A DNA stretch of 45,684 nucleotides from DASRWT01 sp046728035 (GTDB taxonomy: Bacteria; Methylomirabilota; Methylomirabilia; Rokubacteriales; CSP1-6), in contig JBKPDT010000240.1 of assembly GCA_046728035.1 (NCBI GenBank), positions 1-45,684 on the forward strand, given 5' to 3'. Positions within the stretch are counted from its first letter, which is position 1, and the number at the start of each line of letters is the position of its first letter. Below, piece by piece: positions 1 through 7,736 of the stretch. A model generated the notes under the pieces. It did not search any database, was not told the DNA's origin, and worked only from the letters and a program-made list of their open reading frames with translations. Made by a program: the position numbers and the translations under genes.

Positions 1-119
1 CGTTCGGCCGGCGCACCACCCTGTCAAGGAGTTTTGGCCGTGGCCGAAAGGCTTGCGGTCGACCGGTCCGCCGGCTGACTCTTTGCTCCTCAGCGCGAAC
101 ACGTCAGGGAGGTTCCAAC

Positions 120-419
120 ATGCGTAGATCGACCGCCGTCCTGTCGACCGGCGTGTCCGCCGGACTGATCGCTGTGCTCTTCGCGGCGCCTCCGGCGCTG
201 GGCGAGACGCCGCCCGCGGACGCCAACTGCCTCGGCGTGGTCACGGCCCAGCGAGCCGTGGCCAACCACGACATCGGCGAGCACGCGTCGTCACAGGAAG
301 AGCCTCGCCTCGGTCTGGGCAACGTTGCCGAGGAGGTACTTGGCGACGGCACCCACGTGGGTGAGTTCGGCGCCTTCCTCGGCGAGATCGATGGTGACCC
401 CACAACCCACTGCCCCTGA
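120..419 (+). CDS. small secreted protein, unknown function
   Basis: This 99-residue protein has a clear signal peptide: basic MRRS, a hydrophobic stretch to about residue 25, and a likely cleavage after APPALG or nearby. The mature part is about 70 residues, with Cys near its start (DANCLG) and at its end (THCP), which could form one disulfide. GGGAGGTT-like purines (AGGGAGG) sit 7 bases before the ATG, so the start is well supported. No enzyme motif is visible, and the acidic, glycine-rich mature region contains no transmembrane segment. It stands alone, with degraded sequence downstream. Export is inferred from the signal peptide; the function is unknown. Confidence 0.75.
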   Translation: MRRSTAVLSTGVSAGLIAVLFAAPPALGETPPADANCLGVVTAQRAVANHDIGEHASSQEEPRLGLGNVAEEVLGDGTHVGEFGAFLGEIDGDPTTHCP

Positions 420-657
420 CCGGTCACAGCCGGCTGGTCGGCCCAGCGGCCACGCCGCAGGAGATAGCTGTATCGCTGGCGCACGACTTCGCTGGCGCTA
501 CCTGGTCTTCGAGCACGCTTACAGCGTGCGCGGATAGGTCACGGTTGCTTTCTCGACGGCTGCGCCGTCGAGAGGTCGAACGATGCGATATCTCCGCTCA
601 TGGCGCCTTCGGCGCCGGGCCGCTGGGCCACGGCTGCGCCTATCGGCGCAGCCGTGG
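420..657. repeat. non-coding stretch with four tight hairpins
   Basis: No convincing gene was found. Four perfect inverted repeats with very short loops lie within 145 bases: 513-519/523-529 (7 bp, loop TAC), 551-560/564-573 (10 bp, loop TGC), 602-607/611-616 (6 bp, loop TTC) and 628-640/645-657 (13 bp, loop TATC). None is followed by a T-tract. The last one abuts the inverted thiolase piece that begins at about 645. They could be folded terminator-like elements of the upstream gene or products of template switching. Confidence 0.6.
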
Positions 658-1420
658 CTTCATGGGCATCTTCTCGACCCCGACGACGAGCACCGCGTCG
701 TGCTGGCCGGAGCGGATGGACGCGGCGCCGAGCGCCAGCGCCGCTGCAAGGGCATCATCCGCTCTTCCTTCTTCGCACCCTGGCAGGAGGAGGCGGGCCT
801 GTCCGCCAATCCCGCCTACTTCGCCCTGCGCGCCCAGCGGCTGCTGCGTGACCAGTGGCTCGGCGTCGACGACCTGGCGGCGCTGGTGGTGAAGAACCGC
901 CGCTGGGGCGCCCGGAACCCCGACGCCATGTTCCGGGCCGAGGTCACGGCCGAGCAGGTGCTGGCCCTCGCGGATGGTGTGCGACCCGTTGAGGCTGTGG
1001 ATGCTGTGCTCGCCCAACGAGGGGGCCGCCGCCGTCCTGCTCCGAGCTTTCCGAGACGGGGGCGTCCAACTGGCCGCGGCGGCCCTGCGGAGCCACCTGC
1101 CCGGCAGCGTGCTGGACGAGTCGACGCCGCTCGCCGGCGCCGGAGGTGCACCCGGCCTCGACGTCGACGATCGGCATCCCGGTGAGGACCAGCGCCCCGA
1201 GGACCCGATGGCCGCTGGCCACGCCCCCGTAGGCGGTGGCGCAGTAGGCGGCGCCGATGCGACCCCGGGCGTCGACCGGCGTCCAGCCGGCGTCCGCCAG
1301 AGCGGCGCGGGCGGCTGCCACACCCAGCGCCGTGGCCGGCGTCTGGCCGAACCGTCCGAAGGGGTGCAGCCCCACTCCGGCGATCTCGACACCTGTCACG
1401 AACGCCCTCGGGAGCGGCAC
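645..1420 (-). pseudogene. scrambled thiolase (SCP-x/lipid-transfer type) remnant
   Basis: Three pieces of one thiolase are present in the wrong order and orientation. The N-terminal part reads on the minus strand from about 1420 to 1144, starting GTG (PLPRAFVTG) and including the active-site region DVEAGCTSG. The middle part also reads on the minus strand, about 752 to 645 (AASIRSG, VLVVGVEKM). The part that should follow it reads on the plus strand, 753 to about 1133 (FFAPWQEEAGLSANPAYFAL, VVKNRRWGARNPDAMF, MLCSPNEGAAAV, LRSHLPGSVLDE), and needs one frame change near 965. Perfect palindromes lie at two of the boundaries (628-657 and 1134-1143). The DUF35 gene immediately upstream is the usual partner of this thiolase class. 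The gene cannot make a functional enzyme. An assembly chimera is the main alternative. Confidence 0.75.
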
Positions 1421-1462
1421 GCGGCCGGTGTCCCTCGGATGGTCTCGGCAGTCGCGCCGCCA

Positions 1463-1906
1463 TCATGGCTGGTCTACCGGCTCCACCCGCTCCACGTGCT
1501 CCACCCGCTCCACCCGGTCCGCCGGGGCGAACGCCACACCACGCGCCCGCCGGGCAGCTCGTCGGCCACCGCCTCTATCGGCTGGGCGTACTGCAGGGCC
1601 GACGGGTCCGGCTCGGTCAGCCGCCCGACGACCCGGAGCCCGACCCGGTCCAGCTCGACGATGCCGAACCCGTAGGGACGGGGCCCTGGTGGCCGGGCGG
1701 CGCGCTGGTCACGGCGGTCCACGCCCACAGCGTGCCCCGCCGTGGCAGCGGCACGACCTCGACGTCGTCGGCGCCCGAGTACGGACACACCGCCGCGGAG
1801 GGAAGTGGTGGCGGCCGCTCGTGGGCGACCAGCCGCCGAGCAGGGTGACCTGCCCGCCGTCGTCGCGCGACATCCAGGCCTCGGGAACGTCGCCGCCGTC
1901 AACCAC
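1463..1906 (-). pseudogene. DUF35 (Zn-ribbon/OB-fold) protein, frame-broken
   Basis: DUF35 proteins are acyl-CoA-binding partners of SCP-x-type thiolases. The start is a GTG at 1906, overlapping the end of the ABC permease by 8 bases. Homologous stretches appear in successive frames: VTLLGGWSPTSGRHHFP, then AVCPYSGADDVEVVPLP and RGTLWAWTAVTSAPP, then YGFGIVELDRVGLRVVG and LTEPDPSALQYAQPIE, then VAFAPADRVERVE to a TGA at 1463-1465. Three frame changes are therefore needed. Three of the usual four zinc-ribbon cysteines are replaced (LLGGWSPTSG, CPYSG). The C-terminal tail is a short low-complexity ERVE/HVE repeat encoded by GC-rich tandem DNA. It is a decayed member of an ABC-DUF35-thiolase operon. 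Confidence 0.7.
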
Positions 1907-2723
1907 GCTTGATGCGGCCGCGCAGGGCGGCGAAGCACATCCACATGCTGATGGAGCCGACGGCGGCCACAGCCAGCAGGGCCTGGCCGAGATCGGCCCA
2001 TTCCCAGCCGAGGATGACCAGCGAGCGCAGGCCCTCCAGCAGGTAGGTGACGGGGTTGATGGTGGCGACCGTGTCGAGCCACCCGCTCAACTGATCGCGG
2101 GGCACGTACGACGACGTCAGGAACAGGAACGGGAAGAACAACAGGAAGCTGGAGTTCACCGCCGCCGGGTTGCCGGTCTTGAGGGCGATGGCGTAGCCGA
2201 AGCCTGCGAAGGCCAGGCTCCACAACCCCGCGAGGACGATGAACGCCACGACGCCGAGCGGCCCGGACTCGAACCGCACCCCCAGGATGAAGCCCAGGAT
2301 GATGATCGGCACGGTCAGGGTGCACGCCACAGCCACGTCGGCGCAGAGGTGCCCGAGCAGGATGGCCAGCCGGCGGACGGGCGTCAGCAGCAGCCGGTCG
2401 AAGTAGCCGTTCTGCACGTCGAGGACCAGGGCGTAGGCCCGGGACACCCCGGTTACGCCCAGCAGGATCGCCGTGGGCATCTGGAACGCCGTGAAGTCGA
2501 AGCCCGGGATGTTGTTCTCGGTGAGGTCGGACAGCGTGCCGACGTTCACCACGAAGAAGAACAGGGCGATGAAGATCGGCGGGATCACCGCTTCCACGTC
2601 GCGGGGCACGGCTCGCAGCGCCCGCCCCGCGATGGAGGCGACGTCGTGGGCGAACCCGGCGGGGCGGGCTCGGATGGCGCTCGGCTCGACCGGCGCCTGC
2701 AACGCGGTGTCGCCGGCAGTCAC
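1899..2723 (-). CDS. ABC-2 type transporter permease (DrrB-like)
   Basis: This 274-residue integral membrane protein is the permease half of an ABC exporter. It has about six hydrophobic segments, including PPIFIALFFFVVNVG (first), ILLGVTGVSRAYALVLD, VPIIILGFILGV, AFIVLAGLWSLAFAGFGYA, FLLFFPFLFLTSSYVP and a last one near LLAVAAVGSIS. The ABC2 signature around NPVTYLLEGLRSLV is typical of DrrB/NodJ-like permeases. The GTG start at 2723 overlaps the stop of the upstream ATPase gene (GTGA), indicating translational coupling and a two-component exporter. DrrAB relatives export drugs, antibiotics or lipids; the substrate here cannot be told from the sequence. Confidence 0.9.
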   Translation of the reverse strand: MTAGDTALQAPVEPSAIRARPAGFAHDVASIAGRALRAVPRDVEAVIPPIFIALFFFVVNVGTLSDLTENNIPGFDFTAFQMPTAILLGVTGVSRAYALVLDVQNGYFDRLLLTPVRRLAILLGHLCADVAVACTLTVPIIILGFILGVRFESGPLGVVAFIVLAGLWSLAFAGFGYAIALKTGNPAAVNSSFLLFFPFLFLTSSYVPRDQLSGWLDTVATINPVTYLLEGLRSLVILGWEWADLGQALLAVAAVGSISMWMCFAALRGRIKRG

Positions 2724-3721
2724 GGCTTTGCCTCCGCGGTCTCGCTCTCGGTCATCTCGGCGAACTCGGCGTCGATGGATTCGTCGGTCTGGATGTGCGT
2801 GCCCGTGAGCTCGAGGAACACGTCGTCGAGCGTGGGGGTGCGCAGTGTCAGGTCGCGGACGGGGATGCCGCAGTTGTTGAGGGCGACAGCCACGGGACCG
2901 ATGACGGCGGTGCCCTCGGCGGCGGTGATCACCAGCTCGTTGCCCTGCGGTTCGACCCCCGCCACGCCGGCCACGGCCTCGACCATGGGACAGGCGCCGG
3001 CGGCGTCGCCGTCGAGCCGGGCGAAGATCACGTCGTTACCGATGCGCCGCTTCAGCTCGAAGGGGGTGCCCTCGGCCACGAGCTTGCCCTCGTTGATGAT
3101 GCCGACGCGGTCAGCCAGCTCGTCGGCCTCCTCGAGGTATTGGGTGGTGAGGAAGATGGTCATGTCGAGCTCGCGGTTGAGCCGGCGCACCTCCTCCCAC
3201 ACCCGGGCCCGGCTCACGGGGTCGAGCCCGGTGGTGGGCTCGTCCAGGAACAGCACCTCCGGGTTGTGGACCAGGGCGGCGGCGAGGTCGAGGCGTCGCT
3301 TCATGCCGCCGGAGTAGGTGGCGATGCGCCGGTTCAGGGCGTCGCCGATGTCGACCAGCGTGGCCAGGTCGGCCAGCCGCTGGTCGATCTCGGCGCGAGA
3401 CAGGCCGTACAGCCGGCCCTGGAGCCGCAGCAGCTCCACACCGGTCTGCTTGGGGTCGAGCGCCGCCTCCTGCAGCGCCACGCCGATGGCCAACCGGACC
3501 TGCCCCGGGTGGGTGGCCACGTCGTGCCCGGCCACCACGGCCCGGCCGCTGGTCGGGGCGAGGAGTGTGCACAGCATGCGGACGGTGGTCGACTTGCCGG
3601 CACCGTTCGGCCCGAGGAACCCGTAGATCTCGCCCTGCTGGATGTCGAGGTCGATCTCGTCGACCGCCGCGACGCCGTCGAACTGGCGGGCCAGCTTGCC
3701 GGCGCTGATTGTCGTACGCAT
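2720..3721 (-). CDS. ABC transporter ATP-binding protein (DrrA-like)
   Basis: This cytoplasmic ATPase of 333 residues powers the adjacent permease. Walker A is GPNGAGKST at about residues 37-45, the ABC signature is YSGGMKRRLDLA, and Walker B is LFLDEPTTGLDP. A C-terminal DrrA extension carries the LRTPTLDDVFLELTG motif. The ATG at 3721 is preferred over an in-frame ATG 72 bases upstream because AAGGAG lies 13 bases ahead of it and the ABC fold begins directly afterwards. The 3' end overlaps the permease start. Family knowledge supports ATP-driven export of a hydrophobic compound. Confidence 0.92.
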   Translation of the reverse strand: MRTTISAGKLARQFDGVAAVDEIDLDIQQGEIYGFLGPNGAGKSTTVRMLCTLLAPTSGRAVVAGHDVATHPGQVRLAIGVALQEAALDPKQTGVELLRLQGRLYGLSRAEIDQRLADLATLVDIGDALNRRIATYSGGMKRRLDLAAALVHNPEVLFLDEPTTGLDPVSRARVWEEVRRLNRELDMTIFLTTQYLEEADELADRVGIINEGKLVAEGTPFELKRRIGNDVIFARLDGDAAGACPMVEAVAGVAGVEPQGNELVITAAEGTAVIGPVAVALNNCGIPVRDLTLRTPTLDDVFLELTGTHIQTDESIDAEFAEMTESETAEAKP

Positions 3722-3915
3722 GTTCGGTGAGGCTACTCCTTGGGCGAGGGACGGGCACTGATTCTGTGAGCGTAGGACGCAACTGCGCCGCAAAACTCAT
3801 CGCCTGGGAGGCTCGCCGGCCGGAGCGGCGCCGTCTTGGACGTTTGGAAGCCCTCGTTGGCTAGTGTGCCGGCGAACCTGACGCACATGTCAGAAACGAG
3901 GGGCGCCGGTCCAAG

Positions 3916-4411
3916 GAGACGGCGGTCCGCCCGGCGGCGCCATCGTCAGCACCTCGAGCGAGTCGGGTCTGTACGGCAAGCCGGCCAGGCCAACTACGCC
4001 GCCGCCAAGGCGGGGATCGCGGCGCTCACGATCGTGCTGGCCCGGGAGCTCGAGCGCCTCGGGGTCCGGGTCAACGCCATCGCCCCGGTGGCGCGGACCC
4101 GCCTCACCGAGACGGTCGCGAGCTCCGCCATGGCTCCCGACGAGTCCGGGTTCGACCGCTTCGACCCCGGCAACGTCGCCGCGGTGGCCTGCTGGTTGGC
4201 GTCCGACCTGGAGGCCGGCGTCTCGGGGCAGGTGGTCATGGTGCAGGGCGGCCAGCTCCAGCTGTTTCAGGGCTCGCGTCCGCCGACCGAGGTGCGGAGC
4301 GACGAGCCGTGGACGCTGGGCGCAGTGGCGGCCTGGCGGGACGCGATCCTCGGTCCGAGCGGCGGGTCGGTCCCGCCGTTCCTGCCCACGGCGCCGGCCG
4401 CGCAGGCGTGA
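3916..4411 (+). pseudogene. short-chain dehydrogenase, 5'-truncated and frameshifted
   Basis: Only the C-terminal half of an SDR (FabG/HSD17B4-like) remains. AIVSTSSESGLYGKP, with the catalytic Ser region, is in one frame. GQANYAAAKAGIAALT, with the Y-x3-K catalytic pair, RVNAIAPVARTRLT and ASDLEAGVSGQVV continue in another. One frameshift near 3985 is required, and the Rossmann TGxxxGxG half is absent. Typical SDRs are about 250-300 residues; about 160 remain. It lies beside the thiolase/DUF35 debris, suggesting a former beta-oxidation-type cluster. From 4412 to 4611 no gene is seen; a short hydrophobic open stretch on the minus strand (about 4567-4430) is not convincing. Confidence 0.7.
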
Positions 4412-4611
4412 ACCGTCAGTCAGGGTCGATTCCGGCTGAGGTGTCGCAGGCTCCAGCGCCACTGGCGCCATCAGCGCAAGGACGACGCCAGCGGGCACGC
4501 AGGCGAGCGCTGCCCGGCGCCATTGTCCAGGCCGTGCCAACAGCAGCGCTGCGGCCTCGGCCACCACCAGGAGATCTGGTCGGAATGGGTCCGGCCACGA
4601 TCCTTCGGTGT

Positions 4612-6075
4612 CTACGCCTGCTGCACGGTGACGGTGCGCTCCTTCGGGTCGACGGTGACGAGTGTTCCTGTGGTGATCCGCTGGAGCGCGCCGCGATCAC
4701 CGATGAGTGCGGGAATGCCAAGCTCTCGGGCGAGCACGGCGGCGTGCGACAGGAGCCCGCCGGTCGTGGTTACGAGGGCGCCGGCGTAGCCGAGCAGGAC
4801 GTTCCAGGTTGGGCTCGTCGCTCTCGTGATGATGACGTCGCCGGGCTCGACGAGGTCGAAGGCCTCGCCGGGGTCCTCGATAACGAGCGCGCGTCCGGTG
4901 TAGGGGGCCTCGCCGATACCGATCGGGGTCGCGTCGCGGTCGGCCATGTTGTCGGCTGCTGCGAGTTGTGCGGCACCGATGAGCGCCAGCGATCGGGGCA
5001 GCGCCGACAGTGGGGGGATCGCGAATTCGGGCCCGAGGCTCGGTGGTGCCGTTCGCGCGGAGCTCGCCATGCGGGCGTCGGCGCGTGATGCGGCGTCGTC
5101 CGCTGATGGTTCGGCCTGACCCTCGAGTCGTCGACCGAGCTCGTCCACGGTCAGCTCGATGGCGTGGCTGTCGTCGTGGAATGTGATCCGCCGGCCGACC
5201 TCGAGCATCGCCCGTCGTAGCAGGCCCATCGGCCACGCCCCCGTGAACACACCATTGTCGTCACGTAGCCGCACGGCGGTGCGGGCGTCGTCGATCAGTC
5301 GGGCGAGCTCGTCGTGGTGTTCATTGGGCACGAGTGGACGGAGGTCGAGCGGCACTGGCCGCGCCTCCGGCTCGGATTGCTTCACGCTGTCGAGTTCGCA
5401 GCAGGCCAGGCTGTCGAGGTCGTAGCCGGTCACGAGCTGCCACGCCTCGGGGTCGGTGGCCGCGGTGTGATCGGACGTCGAGCCGGCCAGTGCGCGTGAT
5501 GCCGTCGCCGCGTCGATGCCCCACTCGGCGCAGCGTATGAGGAGCAGTCCGACCGGTAGCAGGTCGTCGCCGTGCAGCTCGAAGTGGCGGCGGTAGCCCG
5601 CGACCACGTGGGCTCGGCACTCCGCCAAGTGCGTTCGCAGCGCATCCTCGTTCAGCGTGGAGGGATCGATGTTCTGCATCGATTGGTTTCGCTGTGCCCA
5701 CTCGGCGCGCTCGCTGCCGAACCAGCGAGCGCTCGCCAGCCGCCATGGCCGCTCGGCCAGGGTTCGCTTCGCCGCGCGTGTTCGGCAGCGGAATACCGGA
5801 TGGACCCGGGCCATCAGCCAGACCATTGCTCGGGGCGGTGGGCGCCGCATCTGGCGTGGGCCGGCAAGCGGCACCGGTGTGATGTACAGGTGGCCGTGAA
5901 CGAAGGCGACGTCGAGCGTGCGGGCGAGCACGCCGTAGCCCTTCATGTACGACGCCATCCCCGGGGGGCAGGTCTCGGCGTAGAGCCGTTGGTACTCCGC
6001 GGTGAGCGCGCCGGGGAAGTGGTCGCCCAGCAACATCCAGCCGCCAGGGCCTGGTTGTTCGAACCCATCGGTCAT
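4612..6075 (-). CDS. PEP-utilizing enzyme mobile (swivel phosphohistidine) domain protein
   Basis: This is a 487-residue cytoplasmic protein. Its C-terminal 90 residues form the swivelling phosphohistidine domain of PEP synthase/PPDK/rifampin phosphotransferase enzymes: GDVIITRATSPTWNVLL, then GGLLSHAAVLARELGIPAL, with the phospho-accepting His at about residue 443. The N-terminal 380 residues are largely helical and resemble the substrate-binding part of such enzymes rather than an ATP-grasp domain; no ATP-binding motif is seen. A partner ATP-grasp protein would therefore be needed for a full phosphotransfer cycle, and none is encoded nearby. The ATG overlaps the TGA of the TetR gene by four bases (ATGA), so both are co-translated. 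Its substrate is unknown; an antibiotic-modifying role is only a possibility. Confidence 0.8.
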   Translation of the reverse strand: MTDGFEQPGPGGWMLLGDHFPGALTAEYQRLYAETCPPGMASYMKGYGVLARTLDVAFVHGHLYITPVPLAGPRQMRRPPPRAMVWLMARVHPVFRCRTRAAKRTLAERPWRLASARWFGSERAEWAQRNQSMQNIDPSTLNEDALRTHLAECRAHVVAGYRRHFELHGDDLLPVGLLLIRCAEWGIDAATASRALAGSTSDHTAATDPEAWQLVTGYDLDSLACCELDSVKQSEPEARPVPLDLRPLVPNEHHDELARLIDDARTAVRLRDDNGVFTGAWPMGLLRRAMLEVGRRITFHDDSHAIELTVDELGRRLEGQAEPSADDAASRADARMASSARTAPPSLGPEFAIPPLSALPRSLALIGAAQLAAADNMADRDATPIGIGEAPYTGRALVIEDPGEAFDLVEPGDVIITRATSPTWNVLLGYAGALVTTTGGLLSHAAVLARELGIPALIGDRGALQRITTGTLVTVDPKERTVTVQQA

Positions 6076-6680
6076 GTCACCCTCCGCTTCCTGGGCTGCT
6101 TCGGCTTCGGCTTCTGCTCCGATAGCGCCCGGGTGGCGTCAATGAGCGCGGCGACGGCCCAGGTGACATCGTCGACGGCCTCGTCCGGCGACTGGCCCTG
6201 CCGGTCGTGCAGGTCGAGGAAGGCGATCGACGATGTCAACAGCAGCCCGAGCCGCGCCAGCCGTTGACCCGCCGCCGTTTCGGGATCGATGCCCTGACCG
6301 GCGAGCGACTCACCGAACCACGCCCGAGCGGTGTCGTACCGTCGGTTGCGCATCTCGCGGCCGGCGTCGGAGGCGACCTGATGGCGCACGAGGTCGAGGT
6401 GACTGGCGAAGTCCGCCCACATCTTGCGCAAGTAGGCCGATCCGTCCTCCCCGGCGGTGATCAACGCCCCGCCGGCCCGGCGAGCGGGCTCCTCCGCCGC
6501 CGCGCTGAGCAGCGCGTCCTTCGTCGGGTAGTAGCGGTAGATGGTTGCGACCGACGCGCCGCTGCGGGCCGCTACCAGCGGCACGCTCAGCTCTCCCATC
6601 GATCCCTCGGCGACAAGGTCAAGCACCGCCGAAAGGATCTTGCGGCGAGTCAGCTCCCGTTGCTCGTCCCTCAAAGTCAC
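6072..6680 (-). CDS. TetR/AcrR family transcriptional regulator
   Basis: This 202-residue repressor has an N-terminal helix-turn-helix (LTRRKILSAVLDLVAEGS followed by SGASVATIYRYYPTKDALL, residues about 10-60) and a helical ligand-binding C-terminal domain. It begins with GTG at 6680. It is the first gene of a two-gene operon with the swivel-domain protein. A 13-base palindrome lies 11 bases upstream of the start, so autorepression is likely. TetR proteins usually release DNA on binding a small hydrophobic ligand, which would induce the downstream enzyme; this is inference from the family. Confidence 0.9.
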   Translation of the reverse strand: MTLRDEQRELTRRKILSAVLDLVAEGSMGELSVPLVAARSGASVATIYRYYPTKDALLSAAAEEPARRAGGALITAGEDGSAYLRKMWADFASHLDLVRHQVASDAGREMRNRRYDTARAWFGESLAGQGIDPETAAGQRLARLGLLLTSSIAFLDLHDRQGQSPDEAVDDVTWAVAALIDATRALSEQKPKPKQPRKRRVT

Positions 6681-6690
6681 GAGATGACCA

Positions 6691-6703
6691 TCTCATATTG
6701 AGA
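6691..6703. promoter_or_regulatory. probable TetR operator palindrome
   Basis: TCTCATATTGAGA is a perfect 5-bp-arm dyad with a 3-base centre. It lies 11-23 bases upstream of the TetR start codon, in the 56-bp gap behind the SDR gene. Position and symmetry fit an autoregulatory operator; binding is inferred. Confidence 0.5.
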
Positions 6704-6736
6704 GGCTCATATCAAGAGCGCATGCTCCCCTCAGGT

Positions 6737-7531
6737 TTAGGAGCGGGGTGACATGAGGGCTCGGTTGACACGTCCTGCCAGGAGCTTGGTGATCTTGCCG
6801 GTCAGTGCGGGTGATAGTCGGTGGAGGTACCACAGCGACCGGGCGGACGCGGGGACGACCACGATCCCTCGATCGCGCTGAATGCCCTTGAGCGCCAGCC
6901 GGGCGAAGCGATCGACGTCGACTGGCTTCTGTCGCACGACGGCGAGGTAGCTGCGGGCGGTGACCGGCGCGCTTTCGGTCGGGGGAAGGTCGGCGTCGGG
7001 GAGCCGGTCGAGGATCGGGGTGTCCACGGCACCCGGGCAGAGCACGCTCACCCGCACGCCGTGCAGCGCACCCTCGGCGCGCAGCGCGGTGGAGAGCCCG
7101 ACGACGGCGTGCTTTGTCATGGCGTACGCGGCGACGAACGGCGGCGCGACGAGTCCGGCTCCCGACGCGACGTTGACGATCTGGCCTCGGCCACGGTCGA
7201 TCATCGACGGGTACGCCGCGCGGACACCGTTCACGACGCCTCGGATGTTCACGTTGATGATTCGATCCCAGTGCGACGCGCTCATCTCGTGCGTCGCACC
7301 TCCGAGGGAGATGCCCGCGCAGTTGATGAGGAGGTCGATTGGGCCGATCTCGTCGACGAGCGCCTCGAACGCGGCGGCGTCCCGCACGTCGAGGTGACGA
7401 CAAGCGCCGTCACCCGTGGTGATGTCGGCGAGCACGACGCGTGCGCCAGCCGCCTCGAGCGCAGATCCGAGCGCGCTGCCGATTCCGGATGCCCCGCCGG
7501 TGACGAGAGCGGTCGTATCAGCGAAGTTCAT
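6737..7531 (-). CDS. short-chain dehydrogenase/reductase
   Basis: This complete 264-residue SDR oxidises or reduces an alcohol/ketone pair using NAD(P). It shows the cofactor motif TGGASGIG at about residues 11-18, Asp in VVLADI (suggesting NAD preference), NCAG, the catalytic Ser in IVNVASGAG, and the Y-x3-K pair in YAMTKHAVVG. Length is normal for the family. It starts at an ATG at 7531 and ends 56 bases before the TetR gene on the same strand, so it could share readthrough, but an operator-like palindrome in the gap suggests a separate promoter for TetR. The substrate is unknown. Confidence 0.9.
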   Translation of the reverse strand: MNFADTTALVTGGASGIGSALGSALEAAGARVVLADITTGDGACRHLDVRDAAAFEALVDEIGPIDLLINCAGISLGGATHEMSASHWDRIINVNIRGVVNGVRAAYPSMIDRGRGQIVNVASGAGLVAPPFVAAYAMTKHAVVGLSTALRAEGALHGVRVSVLCPGAVDTPILDRLPDADLPPTESAPVTARSYLAVVRQKPVDVDRFARLALKGIQRDRGIVVVPASARSLWYLHRLSPALTGKITKLLAGRVNRALMSPRS

Positions 7532-7626
7532 GCGCCACCGTACGCACAGACCCTCCGGCGCACGCCGCCGACCGCTCGTCGACGGCGCCAGACGTTGCCG
7601 ATCGGCCCGACGTCGCGCGGCAGGAC

Positions 7627-7721
7627 CCGAACGGCACGTGGGCGTCTCGGCGCGCTGAGCCGTTCGGGTGCAGCTGTCGAAAGCCGGTCAAGCGCGCCGA
7701 GACGGCCCAACGCGCCGAGAC
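7627..7721. repeat. nested inverted repeats between two genes
   Basis: Two inverted repeats interlock here: CCCGAACGGC (7627-7636) with GCCGTTCGGG (7659-7668), and GTCTCGGCGCGCT (7644-7656) with AGCGCGCCGAGAC (7691-7703). A further direct copy, CGCGCCGAGAC, lies at 7711-7721. The stretch separates the membrane-protein stop (7737) from the SDR start (7531). It could be a terminator/attenuator or a multi-site operator for the SDR gene. Confidence 0.5.
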
Positions 7722-7736
7722 CGAACTCGACTCAGC

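Noticed and set aside
1257..3317. Long plus-strand open frame of 686 codons across the ABC exporter genes
   Set aside because: It is antisense to clear ABC-2 permease and ATPase genes, has Arg/Gly/Pro-rich composition and no domain; long antisense frames are expected at this GC content.
4430..4567. Short hydrophobic minus-strand stretch (ALACVPAGVVLALMAPVAL)
   Set aside because: A single possible membrane segment with no start site, family or length support.
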